A DNA stretch of 64,000 nucleotides from Caproicibacterium sp. BJN0003 (GTDB lineage Bacteria > Bacillota > Clostridia > Oscillospirales > Acutalibacteraceae). Where the stretch lies: the NCBI RefSeq assembly GCF_026314295.1, contig NZ_CP111108.1:2108001-2172000 (forward strand), read 5' to 3'. The notes below the pieces were generated by a model that was not told the origin of the DNA, did not search any database, and saw only the letters and a list, made by a program, of their open reading frames with translations. The position numbers and the translations under genes are program-made. This document shows, piece after piece, positions 8,789 through 18,078 of this stretch (position 1 is the stretch's first letter; the number at the start of each line of letters is the position of its first letter).

Positions 8789-9916
8789 ATGAATTTTTCC
8801 GAATTGCCTACTCCCTGTTATGTAATTGACGAAACACTTCTGGAGCAGAATCTCAAGATTTTAAAAGGGGTAATAGACCGCACCGGCTGTAAAATTCTCT
8901 TAGCACAAAAAGCATTTTCCTGCTATGCGCTTTATCCGCTTTGCCGCCAGTATCTATCGGGAACCAGCTCTAGCGGTCTTTATGAAGTACGCCTTGGAAA
9001 AGAAGAATTTGGGAAAGAGAATCACGTCTTTTCTCCTGCCTATCGAGAAGAGGAATTCCCAGAATTATTAAATGACTGCGACCATATTGTTTTTAACTCG
9101 TTTTCACAGCTTGAACGATTTGGAGGCCGTGCATTTGCTGCCGGAAAAGAGATCGGGCTGCGTCTAAATCCTCAGTATTCCACCCAAAAAGGGCATGAAA
9201 TCTATGATCCCTGCGCCAAAAATTCTCGTCTTGGAATTACACTCCAGAATTTTCGGGAGGATCTTTTAGAGCATGTTTCCGGATTTCATTTTCATACCCT
9301 TTGTGAACAGAATTCTGATGCTTTAGAGGCTACCGTTTCCGCGGTAGAACAGCAGTTTTCTCCATGGTTTTCCCAGATTAAGTGGCTCAATTTAGGCGGC
9401 GGCCATCACATCACCCGCCCCGGCTATGATATTCCTCGTTTGGAGCGTTGTATCCACCATTTAAAGGATACTTATCACCTGGAAATTTATTTGGAACCCG
9501 GAGAAGCAGTGGCTTTAAATGCCGGTTTTCTGGTAACTTCTGTGTTGGATACACTTCAAAACGGCATGCCGATCGCAATTTTAGATACTTCAGCTGCATG
9601 TCATATGCCGGATGTTTTGGAAATGCCTTATCGGCCGCCGCTGATGAATGCGGGACTACCGGGTGAAAAAGCCATCACCTATCGGCTGGGTGGCCCCACC
9701 TGTCTTTCCGGGGACATCATTGGAGATTACAGTTTTTCTTCTCCTTTAAAACCCGGTGACCGACTGGCTTTTGAGGATATGGCAATTTACTCTATGGTCA
9801 AAAATAATACCTTCAATGGAATGCCTCTGCCTGCGATTGTGGTAAAAGAAAAGAATGGAAACTACAGAATTTTACACAAATTTGGATATGAGGACTTTAA
9901 AATGCGTCTTAGTTAA
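8789..9916 (+). CDS. nspC: Carboxynorspermidine/carboxyspermidine decarboxylase
   Basis: Fold-III (alanine racemase-like) PLP decarboxylase that removes the carboxyl group from carboxy(nor)spermidine. The PLP lysine is in LAQKAFSCY near residue 35; GFHFHTLCEQ, LNLGGGHH, LEPGEAV and GGPTCLSGD match the family, and 375 residues is normal. It is the last gene of the operon and is followed by a strong terminator. With the preceding gene it forms the alternative spermidine route, in an operon that also carries speD and speE. Confidence 0.94.
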   Translation: MNFSELPTPCYVIDETLLEQNLKILKGVIDRTGCKILLAQKAFSCYALYPLCRQYLSGTSSSGLYEVRLGKEEFGKENHVFSPAYREEEFPELLNDCDHIVFNSFSQLERFGGRAFAAGKEIGLRLNPQYSTQKGHEIYDPCAKNSRLGITLQNFREDLLEHVSGFHFHTLCEQNSDALEATVSAVEQQFSPWFSQIKWLNLGGGHHITRPGYDIPRLERCIHHLKDTYHLEIYLEPGEAVALNAGFLVTSVLDTLQNGMPIAILDTSAACHMPDVLEMPYRPPLMNAGLPGEKAITYRLGGPTCLSGDIIGDYSFSSPLKPGDRLAFEDMAIYSMVKNNTFNGMPLPAIVVKEKNGNYRILHKFGYEDFKMRLS

Positions 9917-9955
9917 AAATCAGAAAAATTAAACTTTACTGATGATAAAAAGGAA

Positions 9956-10001
9956 TGGCACATTCGGCTATCATTTTTGCCGAATGTGCCACTCTTTTTT
10001 T
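9956..10001 (+). terminator. Terminator of the spe operon
   Basis: Perfect 13-bp stem TGGCACATTCGGC (9956-9968) / GCCGAATGTGCCA (9979-9991), 10-base loop, then CTCTTTTTTT. Confidence 0.93.
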
Positions 10002-10041
10002 GAATTAATGAGAACAATATAGTAGTATAAGAAACTTTCTT

Positions 10042-11091
10042 TTACCATAAATGCATGACATGCTGCATAAGAAGGCTAACTCCGGTAATTCCAATCCAGC
10101 AGCATAGTCCCATCAAAAGAGGTTTCCCGCCGGTTTTGATCAACTTAACAATATTCGAATTGAGTCCGATTGCTGCCATCGCCAAAACAATAAAAAATTT
10201 ACTCAATTCTTTCATCGGCATAAAGCTGCTTGCGGGAATTCCAAAGTTTAAAGCAACCGTTGTGATCACAGAAGCGGCAATAAAATACAAAATAAAAAAT
10301 GGAAAAATATCTTTTAGGTGAAACACAGACTTCGAAGTTCCATCCGTATGAATGGCCATTTTAGCTTTTCGGGATTCTATAAAAGCTAAGACGAGTGTGA
10401 TCGGAATGATCGCCAAGGTACGGGTTAATTTGACTGTAACCGCTTTATCCAAAGTTGCAGAACCAAGGCCCCACATGCTATCCCAAGTAGATGCCGCAGC
10501 CGTAACGGAAGAAGTATCATTGACGGCCGTCCCTGCAAAAATTCCAAAAGCTTCTCCGCTGGATGTACTAAACCCCATGACTTGTCCAAGCATCGGGAAA
10601 AAGATTGCAGCTAACACATTAAAGAAGAAGATTACAGAAATGGACTGCGCAACTTCGTCATCATCTGCACCAATGACAGGCGCCGTTGCCGCAATCGCAG
10701 AACCTCCACAAATAGAAGACCCTACTCCAATTAAAGTAGAAGTTTTTGATGGGGTATGCAAAACTTTATGCATCACATAAGCTATGATCAATGAGGTCGA
10801 AATCGTACATAAAATAATCGGAAGAGATTGTTTTCCAGTCGTTACCACTACGTTTAAATTGAGCCCAAATCCAAGTAATATAACGGCCCACTGCAAAACT
10901 TTTTTTGAAATAAATTTAATCCCACTATCGAATCTGGATTTATCCCGAATCAGCAGTGTAATAATCATGCCCGCTAAAATGGCAATGACAGCTCCCCCTA
11001 TAATTGGAAACACTTTTCCTAAAAACCAAGACGGGATCGCAATTGCCAAAGACAATAAAATTCCCAATCCATTTTTCCTCATAAAATTCAC
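10042..11091 (-). CDS. YeiH-family putative sulfate exporter (UPF0324)
   Basis: Integral membrane protein of 349 residues with about ten hydrophobic segments and the family signatures LLGFGLNL, GSSICGGSAIAA and GTAVNDTSSV. The family is annotated as putative sulfate/sulfite exporters, but the transported substrate is not well established. The start is a GTG at 11091 with GGGAG eight bases upstream. It is divergent from a LysR gene with a 136-base intergenic region, the same pairing as yeiH and yeiE in E. coli, so control by that regulator is likely. Confidence 0.88.
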   Translation of the reverse strand: MNFMRKNGLGILLSLAIAIPSWFLGKVFPIIGGAVIAILAGMIITLLIRDKSRFDSGIKFISKKVLQWAVILLGFGLNLNVVVTTGKQSLPIILCTISTSLIIAYVMHKVLHTPSKTSTLIGVGSSICGGSAIAATAPVIGADDDEVAQSISVIFFFNVLAAIFFPMLGQVMGFSTSSGEAFGIFAGTAVNDTSSVTAAASTWDSMWGLGSATLDKAVTVKLTRTLAIIPITLVLAFIESRKAKMAIHTDGTSKSVFHLKDIFPFFILYFIAASVITTVALNFGIPASSFMPMKELSKFFIVLAMAAIGLNSNIVKLIKTGGKPLLMGLCCWIGITGVSLLMQHVMHLW

Positions 11092-11186
11092 ATCTAAAAC
11101 TCCCTTTTATCATTTTTATCTAAAATGATTGAATGCGTTTATTATATCACTGCATTTTTATAATTTCCAATTATGATTTATTATGA

Positions 11187-11192
11187 TATAAT
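11187..11192 (+). promoter_or_regulatory. Probable -10 box of the LysR gene in the divergent control region
   Basis: TATAAT at 11187-11192, with only a weak -35 match (TTTCCA) 17 bases upstream. The surrounding A/T-rich dyads are where a LysR protein would be expected to bind between the two divergent genes. Confidence 0.45.
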
Positions 11193-11227
11193 AATCTATA
11201 CTTATCGTTAAGGGAGGTCATTGATAG

Positions 11228-12106
11228 ATGGAATACCGACTCACTACATTCCTAGCAGTCTGCAAAAAAATGAATTTTACGCGTGCTGCAGAAGATCTTC
11301 ATATTACACAGCCAGCAGTATCACAGCATATCAGGCTTTTAGAAGAAGAATATGGAACAAAGTTATTTATACATGAAGGAAAACGAATTCACCTTACTCC
11401 TGCAGGCAAATTCCTTCGCGATACTGTGATTAAAATGCAAAACGATGAAAATGTACTGCATGGAAAACTTGCTTTTTTTGAAACAGGAAAACAAGTTTTT
11501 AAACTAGGTGCGACCCGAACGATTGGAGAATTTAGTCTTGAAACAAAACTCTCAAGCTATATAAAAGCACATCCTGAAATTGAGCTGCACTTTATCGTTG
11601 ACAATACAGAAAATCTATTGCACCAAATCGATGAAGGATCTCTTCCATGTGCATTTGTAGAAGGATTTTTTGATTTAAATCAATATGATTTTGCACCCTT
11701 TCGCACTGAAAACTTTCTGGCGGTCTGCTCCAAAAATCATTTATTTCACCATAAAATCAAAACCGTCTATGATTTGACCGATGAAACTCTACTGCTGCGA
11801 GAGCCAGGCTCTGGGACTAGAGAAATATTAAAACAGTTCTTATATTTTCAAAATATGAGGATTGAAAATTTCCATAACATTGTACAGATAGACAGCATGC
11901 ATGTCATTCTGAAATTGTTGGAACAAGACGCCGGCATTAGCTTTATGTATCAAATGGCAGCTCAAAAAAGAATTCAGCAAGATATTTTACGTTCCATTCC
12001 GCTCAGAGGCCTTCCCGTACAGCATGAACTCTCTCTTGTTTGGAAACGGGGAAGTCAATACTCGAAAGAATATAAAGCTTTATGCCAAGATTTCTCAAAA
12101 GAATAA
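11228..12106 (+). CDS. LysR-family transcriptional regulator (CysL/YeiE-like)
   Basis: 292 residues: an N-terminal winged helix (MNFTRAAEDLHITQPAVSQHIRLLEE, given here as the run MNFTRAAEDL plus QPAVSQHI) and a C-terminal periplasmic-binding-like effector domain. GGGAGG lies 11 bases before the ATG. Divergent from the YeiH-type transporter, so it probably senses a sulfur oxyanion or related metabolite and controls that gene; this is inferred from position and family. Confidence 0.92.
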   Translation: MEYRLTTFLAVCKKMNFTRAAEDLHITQPAVSQHIRLLEEEYGTKLFIHEGKRIHLTPAGKFLRDTVIKMQNDENVLHGKLAFFETGKQVFKLGATRTIGEFSLETKLSSYIKAHPEIELHFIVDNTENLLHQIDEGSLPCAFVEGFFDLNQYDFAPFRTENFLAVCSKNHLFHHKIKTVYDLTDETLLLREPGSGTREILKQFLYFQNMRIENFHNIVQIDSMHVILKLLEQDAGISFMYQMAAQKRIQQDILRSIPLRGLPVQHELSLVWKRGSQYSKEYKALCQDFSKE

Positions 12107-12127
12107 ATTATTGATCATTCAAAAAAA

Positions 12128-12161
12128 CCTCCTGCTTTTTATCGCAGGAGGCCTCTTTTTT
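12128..12161. terminator. Bidirectional terminator between lysR and ggt
   Basis: CCTCCTGC / GCAGGAGG stem (12128-12151) with A-run on the left and T-run on the right, serving two convergent genes. Confidence 0.85.
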
Positions 12162-12163
12162 AA

Positions 12164-14017
12164 TTATCCAAGGGCTTTTCCGTCCCATCTGGGATCCGCT
12201 GCTCCCTCTAAAACGCCGTCGAGCCTAAAAAGGATTCCCTGGAACTCGCCGGTAGCTTTATCCCAAGAGTCCGATTTTGTCATCTGATAGCCAAGAGCCG
12301 ACAATGTCTGTACCACATCATCCGAAAAACGATCTTCATAAGTAATTTTACTCTCTCCAATTGCAGAAGGATCTATCCTGGGAGAATTCACAGCTTCCTG
12401 CAACCCTTTTTGGTGATCGATCACTTTCGTCAGAATCTGTGCCGCCAAAGACGGTATCTGCGTCCGATCTGCAATTCCGAAGGATAGAAGTGGGGTTCCA
12501 TCTTGGTTCAACACAATGGTTGGGCTCATCGTCGAAAGCGGACGTTTACTGCTGGATACGCAATTTAAACTTGTACTATCCGTAGAAAAATCCCCCATCA
12601 CGCTGTTGAGCATAAATCCATATCCATCTGCGCAGATGCTAGATCCAAATGAATCATTCACAGTCTGCGTCACCGTAACAACATTCCCCATTTTATCTGT
12701 AACAGAATAGCATGACGTATCGCTTTCCGTCTCAATTACCTGAACGGAAGACTTCGGCAAAGTAACCTGAACATTTGGATTTTGGGTCATCCAGTATGCC
12801 AGATCTTGTGCGTGATTGGAGCTCAAAATATTTTGAAAGCTTGAAGAAGAAGTCTTACTTGAAGATTGCAGATATTTTTGTAAATCCAGATTTACCACCT
12901 GAAATGTTTTTGAAAATAGTGACAGCTCCTCCGGACTTTCTTCGCCAATTTGAGAAAGATTAAAATTCTCTAAAACCTTTAATGTTTGTGTAAGAGCGGC
13001 ACCTCCTGTATAAGGAGAAGGAGCAGAAAGGATCTGGTATCCACGATAAGAACTAACCAATGGAGTGGTGTCTTTTACTTTGTAATTTTTTAAATCTTCC
13101 AAAGTTAGGTTTCCACCATACAGGTTGACCATATTCACGATCTTTTCTGCGACTTCTCCCTCATAAAAACCTTTTACTCCATTCTTTTCGATCAAACCAA
13201 GTGTATCGGCATAGTCTTGATTTGTAAAAATATCACCGGTCTCATAGGCAGACCCATCCGAGCGAAGAAACAGCTTCCCAAATTCGGGATATCCGTCCAT
13301 TCTTACTTTACTGTCAGAAAGTTCCTGTGTAAAAGTCGGCGTGACCGTAAATCCTGTATTTGCAAGTTGAATCACCGGATCTAAAATGGCTTTAGAGCTT
13401 TGGGTTCCATATTTTTGCAATGCATAAAGCATTCCAGCGACTTCTCCGGGAACCCCTACCGCCTTAGCACCAATATGATTTGCCAGATTCTGAACATTCT
13501 TTTCCTGATGCGTATTTTGTGAAGACTGATTTGCCTGTTTGGATTCTTCATCAAAGGTCCACATAGAAGAAGTAGCTGCAGCCGGAGCACAGCTTTCAAA
13601 ATCAATAAAACGATTTGTCCCGTTTGCCAGATGAATTGTCATAAATCCGCCGCCGCCTAATCCGGAAGCGTTAGGCTCTACCAGCCCCAATGCAAACCCG
13701 ATCGCTGCTGCGGCATCGATCGCATTTCCACCATTTTCGAGAATCTGCAGACCGATTTTTGTCGCCTCATATTTCCCTGTGGAAACCATTGTTTTATCTT
13801 CACTTTCAGCGTTTCTTCCGCTTCTCAAAAGCGTTCCGTTTTCATCATACAGCTGAAAATTATCCAAAGAATTATACAATGTATGATTATCGTTTGTTGT
13901 ATCAGAAACAGAAGCTGACGAAACCGAAGATGACGACGTTCCGGTGCCGCAGCCCGCTACTGATACAGTGATTCCCACTGCCAGAAGCAAAGCGATTGCT
14001 TTTCGTAATTTTCCCAT
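12164..14017 (-). CDS. ggt: Gamma-glutamyltransferase, lipoprotein
   Basis: Cleaves or transfers gamma-glutamyl groups (glutathione and related substrates) outside the membrane. I start at 14017, where AGGAGG lies just upstream; the protein then begins with a lipoprotein signal ending VAGC (Cys23) and a Ser/Thr-rich linker. Landmarks are GGNAIDAAAAIGFAL, GGGGFM, and the autoprocessing site ESDTSCYSV, where Thr434 aligns with the nucleophile of the usual TTHYSV motif while the following His is Cys here. SSSKRPLSTMSPTIV provides the substrate-loop residues. 617 residues is near normal length. Confidence 0.92.
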   Translation of the reverse strand: MGKLRKAIALLLAVGITVSVAGCGTGTSSSSVSSASVSDTTNDNHTLYNSLDNFQLYDENGTLLRSGRNAESEDKTMVSTGKYEATKIGLQILENGGNAIDAAAAIGFALGLVEPNASGLGGGGFMTIHLANGTNRFIDFESCAPAAATSSMWTFDEESKQANQSSQNTHQEKNVQNLANHIGAKAVGVPGEVAGMLYALQKYGTQSSKAILDPVIQLANTGFTVTPTFTQELSDSKVRMDGYPEFGKLFLRSDGSAYETGDIFTNQDYADTLGLIEKNGVKGFYEGEVAEKIVNMVNLYGGNLTLEDLKNYKVKDTTPLVSSYRGYQILSAPSPYTGGAALTQTLKVLENFNLSQIGEESPEELSLFSKTFQVVNLDLQKYLQSSSKTSSSSFQNILSSNHAQDLAYWMTQNPNVQVTLPKSSVQVIETESDTSCYSVTDKMGNVVTVTQTVNDSFGSSICADGYGFMLNSVMGDFSTDSTSLNCVSSSKRPLSTMSPTIVLNQDGTPLLSFGIADRTQIPSLAAQILTKVIDHQKGLQEAVNSPRIDPSAIGESKITYEDRFSDDVVQTLSALGYQMTKSDSWDKATGEFQGILFRLDGVLEGAADPRWDGKALG

Positions 14018-14235
14018 CTTTCCTCCTGATGAACGCTCCGCAAAACTTTGGAAGCCAAAATATAAAAACATTGCGTAAAATTTTATAATTTTTTTCAGTA
14101 TAGCACAATTTTTTACAAAAATCATTCTTTCTTATTTTGAAAGTTTCTGATTAACCGCTAAAAAGGAATTATCATTGCGAAAAGCTTTAAAACGGCGTAT
14201 ACTAATTTAATTAAAAATAAACGGAGGAACAGCTT

Positions 14236-14760
14236 ATGAGCAATCCAATTGTAACTTTTAAGACCAATCAGGGTACCTTTAAAGCAGAACTTTATCCGGA
14301 AATTGCCCCAAATACAGTTTATAATTTTATCAGTCTTGTCCAAAAAGGATTTTATAATGGAACCATTTTTCATCGTGTCATTCCTGGATTTATGATTCAA
14401 GGCGGCGACCCGGAAGGTTCTGGAATGGGTGGCCCTGGATATTCGATTGCAGGTGAATTTTCTCAAAACGGATTTCAGAACGATCTGAAACACACCCCCG
14501 GTGTCCTGAGCATGGCACGCAGCATGATGCCTAATTCTGCCGGAAGTCAGTTCTTTGTCATGGTAGCAGATGCTCCTCATCTGGACGGACAGTATGCGGC
14601 CTTCGGAAAAGTGATCGAAGGGATGGAAATTCCTCAGAAAATTGTTGCTTCCAAACGCGATTACAGCGACCGTCCCTATGAAGATCAGGTCATGGAAGAA
14701 GTGACTGTCGAAACCTTCGGCACCTCCTATCCGCAGCCTGAAAAATCCGGAAAACGATAA
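14236..14760 (+). CDS. ppiB: Peptidyl-prolyl cis-trans isomerase, cyclophilin type
   Basis: 174-residue single-domain cyclophilin without signal peptide, so cytoplasmic. FHRVIPGFMIQGGDPEGSG and GVLSMARS..NSAGSQFFVM hold the catalytic Arg, Phe/Met and Gln. CGGAGG lies upstream of the ATG. Single gene, closed by the terminator at 14831. It helps fold proteins by isomerising X-Pro bonds. Confidence 0.96.
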   Translation: MSNPIVTFKTNQGTFKAELYPEIAPNTVYNFISLVQKGFYNGTIFHRVIPGFMIQGGDPEGSGMGGPGYSIAGEFSQNGFQNDLKHTPGVLSMARSMMPNSAGSQFFVMVADAPHLDGQYAAFGKVIEGMEIPQKIVASKRDYSDRPYEDQVMEEVTVETFGTSYPQPEKSGKR

Positions 14761-14830
14761 GAAAAAAGCAATCTCATCGGATTACTTTACGATCAAAGTG
14801 ATTGCAAAGTTTTCTGCTAATAGCTAATAT

Positions 14831-14881
14831 AAAAAGCGAGCTGCAACTTCTCTAAAAGGAGAGTTACAGACTCGCTTTTTT
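14831..14881. terminator. Bidirectional terminator between ppiB and pdp
   Basis: AAAAAGCGAG pairs with CTCGCTTTTTT, with an inner ACTTCTC/GGAGAGT stem. Confidence 0.85.
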
Positions 14882-14917
14882 AATGGTCATTTAAAGCTCT
14901 TTTACAAGCCTCTCTTA

Positions 14918-16249
14918 TCAGGATTTTTGAAATTTTTCAATTCCATTTTTCGAGATGCGCGCGAAAACCATCGGCTGTGGAGAAGGTTTCTTTGTTTCGA
15001 TCGTGATAGCCTTACGGAAAAGCAGTTCCGCTGTATGACATTTTTCCATTGTCTCTGCAGAAAGGACTGCCAGCGTTTCCCCTTGTTTAACCGCTTCTCC
15101 TACTGTTTTACAAAGGGTAATCCCTGCACTGTAATCAATCGCATCTTCTTTCTTTTCACGGCCGGCTCCCAACTCTACGCAGGCTTCTCCCACCTGTTCC
15201 GTCTGTATTTTAGAAAGATAGCCGCTTTGAGGCGCACAAACTTTAAGAGACACTTTTGGTTTCGGAAATTTCTCCGGATTTTTAAGAAAGCGGCTGTCTC
15301 CACCCTGCGCTTCTACCATCTTACAAAGCGCATCGAAAGCCTGTCCGTTTTGGATCTGTTTTTGGGCCATTTCACGGCATTCTTCCACGCTGCCTTTTCT
15401 CGCCAAAAAAAGCATATTGGCCGATAACGCAAGACAAATTTCTTTTAAATCTTCAGGGCCGTTCCCATGAAGAGTCTCACAAGCTTCCATCACTTCTAAA
15501 GCATTCCCGATTTTTCTTCCCAATGGCCGATCCATATTTGTAATCAATGCCACCGTACGTTTACCGGCATTTTCGCCGATTTTTACCATAGTCTCTGCTA
15601 AAGCCAGTGAATCTTCTTTGGTCTTCATAAATGCACCGGAACCTGTTTTGACATCCAAAAGGATGCAATCGCTTCCGGCGGCCAGCTTTTTACTCATGAT
15701 AGAGCTTGCAATTAAAGGAATGCTCTCTACCGTACCGGTGACGTCTCTAAGTGCATATAATTTTTTATCTGCCGGAACCAGATTGCCGGACTGTCCAATC
15801 ACACTGAATCCTGCTGTATTCACTGTGTGAAAAAATTCCTCCCGGTTAAGGTCAATCCGAAATCCCGGGATGCTCTCCAACTTATCAAGAGTTCCTCCGG
15901 TATGTCCCAATCCACGGCCGCTCATTTTTGCCACATGGACTCCCAATGACGCTACAATGGGTGCGATAATCAGCGTCGTTTTATCGCCGACTCCGCCGGT
16001 GGAATGCTTATCCACCTTAATCCCTTGAATTGGAGAAAGATCCACCTGATCGCCTGATTCTGCCATTGCTAAAGTCAAGTCCGTGATTTCCCGTGGATTC
16101 ATCCCGCGAATGCAGATTGCCATACAGAGAGCACTTGCCTGATAATCCGGAATATCCCCACAGACATATCCTTTAATAAACCAGCGAATCTCTTCCGTTG
16201 ATAATTCTTTTCCGTCACGCTTTTTGAAAAGAATATCATACATCCTCAT
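14918..16249 (-). CDS. pdp: Pyrimidine-nucleoside phosphorylase
   Basis: Splits uridine, thymidine and deoxyuridine with phosphate into base and (deoxy)ribose-1-phosphate. 443 residues from the ATG at 16249, which overlaps the cdd stop as ATGA and has AGGGGG nine bases upstream; the family start MRMYDI.. supports this. Visible motifs: KHSTGGVGDKTTL and SGRGLGHTGGTLDKLES. Third gene of deoC-cdd-pdp, feeding the deoxyribose branch to DeoC. Confidence 0.95.
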   Translation of the reverse strand: MRMYDILFKKRDGKELSTEEIRWFIKGYVCGDIPDYQASALCMAICIRGMNPREITDLTLAMAESGDQVDLSPIQGIKVDKHSTGGVGDKTTLIIAPIVASLGVHVAKMSGRGLGHTGGTLDKLESIPGFRIDLNREEFFHTVNTAGFSVIGQSGNLVPADKKLYALRDVTGTVESIPLIASSIMSKKLAAGSDCILLDVKTGSGAFMKTKEDSLALAETMVKIGENAGKRTVALITNMDRPLGRKIGNALEVMEACETLHGNGPEDLKEICLALSANMLFLARKGSVEECREMAQKQIQNGQAFDALCKMVEAQGGDSRFLKNPEKFPKPKVSLKVCAPQSGYLSKIQTEQVGEACVELGAGREKKEDAIDYSAGITLCKTVGEAVKQGETLAVLSAETMEKCHTAELLFRKAITIETKKPSPQPMVFARISKNGIEKFQKS

Positions 16250-16668
16250 TCTTTTTTGCCCCCTAAAGACGATTCCCGAAAAGCAACCGGTAAAAGTTCC
16301 TTTAATAAATAGGTTTTCACTTCGCCTTTCTCGCCTTGCAGATAAATTGGAAAATCCGGCCCACAAAACTCACTGAGGACCTGAAGGCAAATTCCACACG
16401 GGGGGCATGGAGCAGAAAGTTCCTTTTCTGCCGGGCCCCCTACGATTGCGATGGCACAAAAGCTTCTTGCACCACTACTGACTGCACTCGCGATTGCTGC
16501 GCGCTCTGCACAAATCGTTGCGCCATAGGAAGCACTTTCAATATTCCCACCCAAAAAAACACGTCCATCACAAGTGAGAAGCGCTGCACCTACCCGAAAG
16601 TTGGAATAGGGTGCATAAGATTTCGTACGAGCCTGCTGCGCTGCTTTTAACAACTCCTCAGGTTTCAT
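16246..16668 (-). CDS. cdd: Cytidine deaminase
   Basis: 140-residue zinc enzyme that turns (deoxy)cytidine into (deoxy)uridine, the substrate of the next gene. CAERAA contains the zinc Cys and catalytic Glu; PCPPCGICLQV holds the other two zinc cysteines. GGAGG precedes the ATG. The 3' end overlaps pdp by four bases and its 5' end is 15 bases after deoC. Confidence 0.96.
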   Translation of the reverse strand: MKPEELLKAAQQARTKSYAPYSNFRVGAALLTCDGRVFLGGNIESASYGATICAERAAIASAVSSGARSFCAIAIVGGPAEKELSAPCPPCGICLQVLSEFCGPDFPIYLQGEKGEVKTYLLKELLPVAFRESSLGGKKE

Positions 16669-16683
16669 TTAAATACCTCCTTT

Positions 16684-17352
16684 TTAATCTGTATTTTTGT
16701 CTTGAATCAGACGAACAATACGACTGGTTCCCAAACGATCTGCTCCCAGCTCTAAAAAGCGGCGTGCATCTTCCAAGGTGGAAATCCCCCCTGCAGCTTT
16801 TACGCGCACCTCTGGTGCCACCTCTTTTCTAAGAAGTGCAACGTCTTCAAAAGTGGCGCCGCCGCTGGAAAACCCGGTACTAGTCTTAATAAAATCGGCT
16901 CCTGCCATACTCACCGTTTTGCACATTTTGATTTTTTCTTCTCTTGTAAGAAGACAGGTTTCAATGATCACCTTTAAAATTTTTCCATGGCATGCTTCTT
17001 TTACCCTGCGGATCTCCTCTTCTTCCAAATCAAAACGGCCTTCTTTGATCCAGCCAAGATTCACAACCATATCAATTTCTTCCGCGCCATTTTGAACCGC
17101 CTCAGAGGCCTCAAAGCATTTAACCGAAGTCGTATGGTAACCATTTGGAAATCCAATAACCGTACAGACGGGAATCTTTCCATGAAGATATTCTGAAGCA
17201 CGCTTTACAAAGCTCGGCGGAATGCAGACGCTGGCAGTCGAAAAAGAAACCGCTTCCTCACAGAGCTTTTTAATTTGCTCCCAAGAAGTTTCTGGTTTTA
17301 ACAATGTATGATCCACATGGGATAAAAGGATCTGATCTTCTTTTGAAAGCAT
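16684..17352 (-). CDS. deoC: Deoxyribose-phosphate aldolase
   Basis: 222-residue class I aldolase that cleaves deoxyribose-5-phosphate to acetaldehyde and glyceraldehyde-3-phosphate. DHTLLKP near the N terminus, EIDMVVNLG, VIIETCLL and the Schiff-base lysine in FIKTSTGF are visible. AGGAGGG precedes the ATG. It is the promoter-proximal gene of the salvage operon; no deoR-type regulator is adjacent. Confidence 0.96.
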   Translation of the reverse strand: MLSKEDQILLSHVDHTLLKPETSWEQIKKLCEEAVSFSTASVCIPPSFVKRASEYLHGKIPVCTVIGFPNGYHTTSVKCFEASEAVQNGAEEIDMVVNLGWIKEGRFDLEEEEIRRVKEACHGKILKVIIETCLLTREEKIKMCKTVSMAGADFIKTSTGFSSGGATFEDVALLRKEVAPEVRVKAAGGISTLEDARRFLELGADRLGTSRIVRLIQDKNTD

Positions 17353-17436
17353 CTGATACCCCTCCTATTTATTAATCAAAAGTTTTTCTGAGCATATTAT
17401 AAACTAATTTTAGTCTTTGGTCTATTCTTTTTAAAA

Positions 17437-17463
17437 TTAGCACTCTTTATATTAAAGTGCTAA
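17437..17463. promoter_or_regulatory. CIRCE operator (HrcA site) upstream of hsp20
   Basis: TTAGCACTC (17437-17445), nine bases, AAGTGCTAA (17455-17463). This is the CIRCE consensus with one change (G to A in the right arm). It lies 130 bases before the Hsp20 start and overlaps a possible -10 TAAAAT at 17432, so HrcA repression is expected. Confidence 0.88.
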
Positions 17464-17593
17464 TTATTTACAATTAGTTCATATTTAGTGCGCAAATTCG
17501 TTACAATTAACAGGTAATATAAGAATTGTTCAAAGGAGCAAAGCTCCCGAGGGCAAAAATCAAAATTCAAATTCTTAATTGGAGGTATGTATT

Positions 17594-18022
17594 ATGTTTG
17601 ACTTGATTCCTTTTGAACATCGTGGTAAGGCTTTAAACAACTTCTGGGATCCCTTCGATGGAGAATTTTTCCCGGATCTTTCAAAGGCCGCATTCCCCTG
17701 CCGCACCGATATCCGCGATGAGGGAAACAAATACGTTTTGGAGGCAGAAATGCCCGGTTTCAAAAAAGAAGATATCCAAATTAACGTTGAGGGCGATCGA
17801 ATGACCCTTTCCGCAAATCATCAAGAACAGAATGAAGAAAAAGATGAAAACAACCATTACATCCGCCGTGAACGCAGCTGGGGCAGCGTAAGCCGCTCAT
17901 TCGACATCAGCGGCATTGATGCGCAGAGGATCGAAGCTTCCTACCAAAACGGGGTTCTGCATCTGGATCTGCCAAAAGTTCATGAGCAGAAATCCGATTC
18001 TCGCTCCATTCAAATTCGCTAA
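17594..18022 (+). CDS. Small heat-shock protein (Hsp20/alpha-crystallin)
   Basis: 142 residues from the ATG at 17594, eight bases after GGAGG; an earlier in-frame start overlaps the ribosome site. The alpha-crystallin domain covers about 40-142, with EAEMPGFKKEDI and the closing GVLHLDLPK. ATP-independent holdase that keeps unfolding proteins soluble. Monocistronic and preceded by a CIRCE element. Confidence 0.95.
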   Translation: MFDLIPFEHRGKALNNFWDPFDGEFFPDLSKAAFPCRTDIRDEGNKYVLEAEMPGFKKEDIQINVEGDRMTLSANHQEQNEEKDENNHYIRRERSWGSVSRSFDISGIDAQRIEASYQNGVLHLDLPKVHEQKSDSRSIQIR

Positions 18023-18078
18023 TTAATTATAAAGCAGCGATGTTTTTCATAGTTTTGCGAGCATAATCCTACAATAAA

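Noticed and set aside
10055-11128. Several long plus-strand frames opposite the YeiH-type gene
   Set aside because: Antisense shadows of a membrane protein gene, without ribosome sites or recognisable domains.
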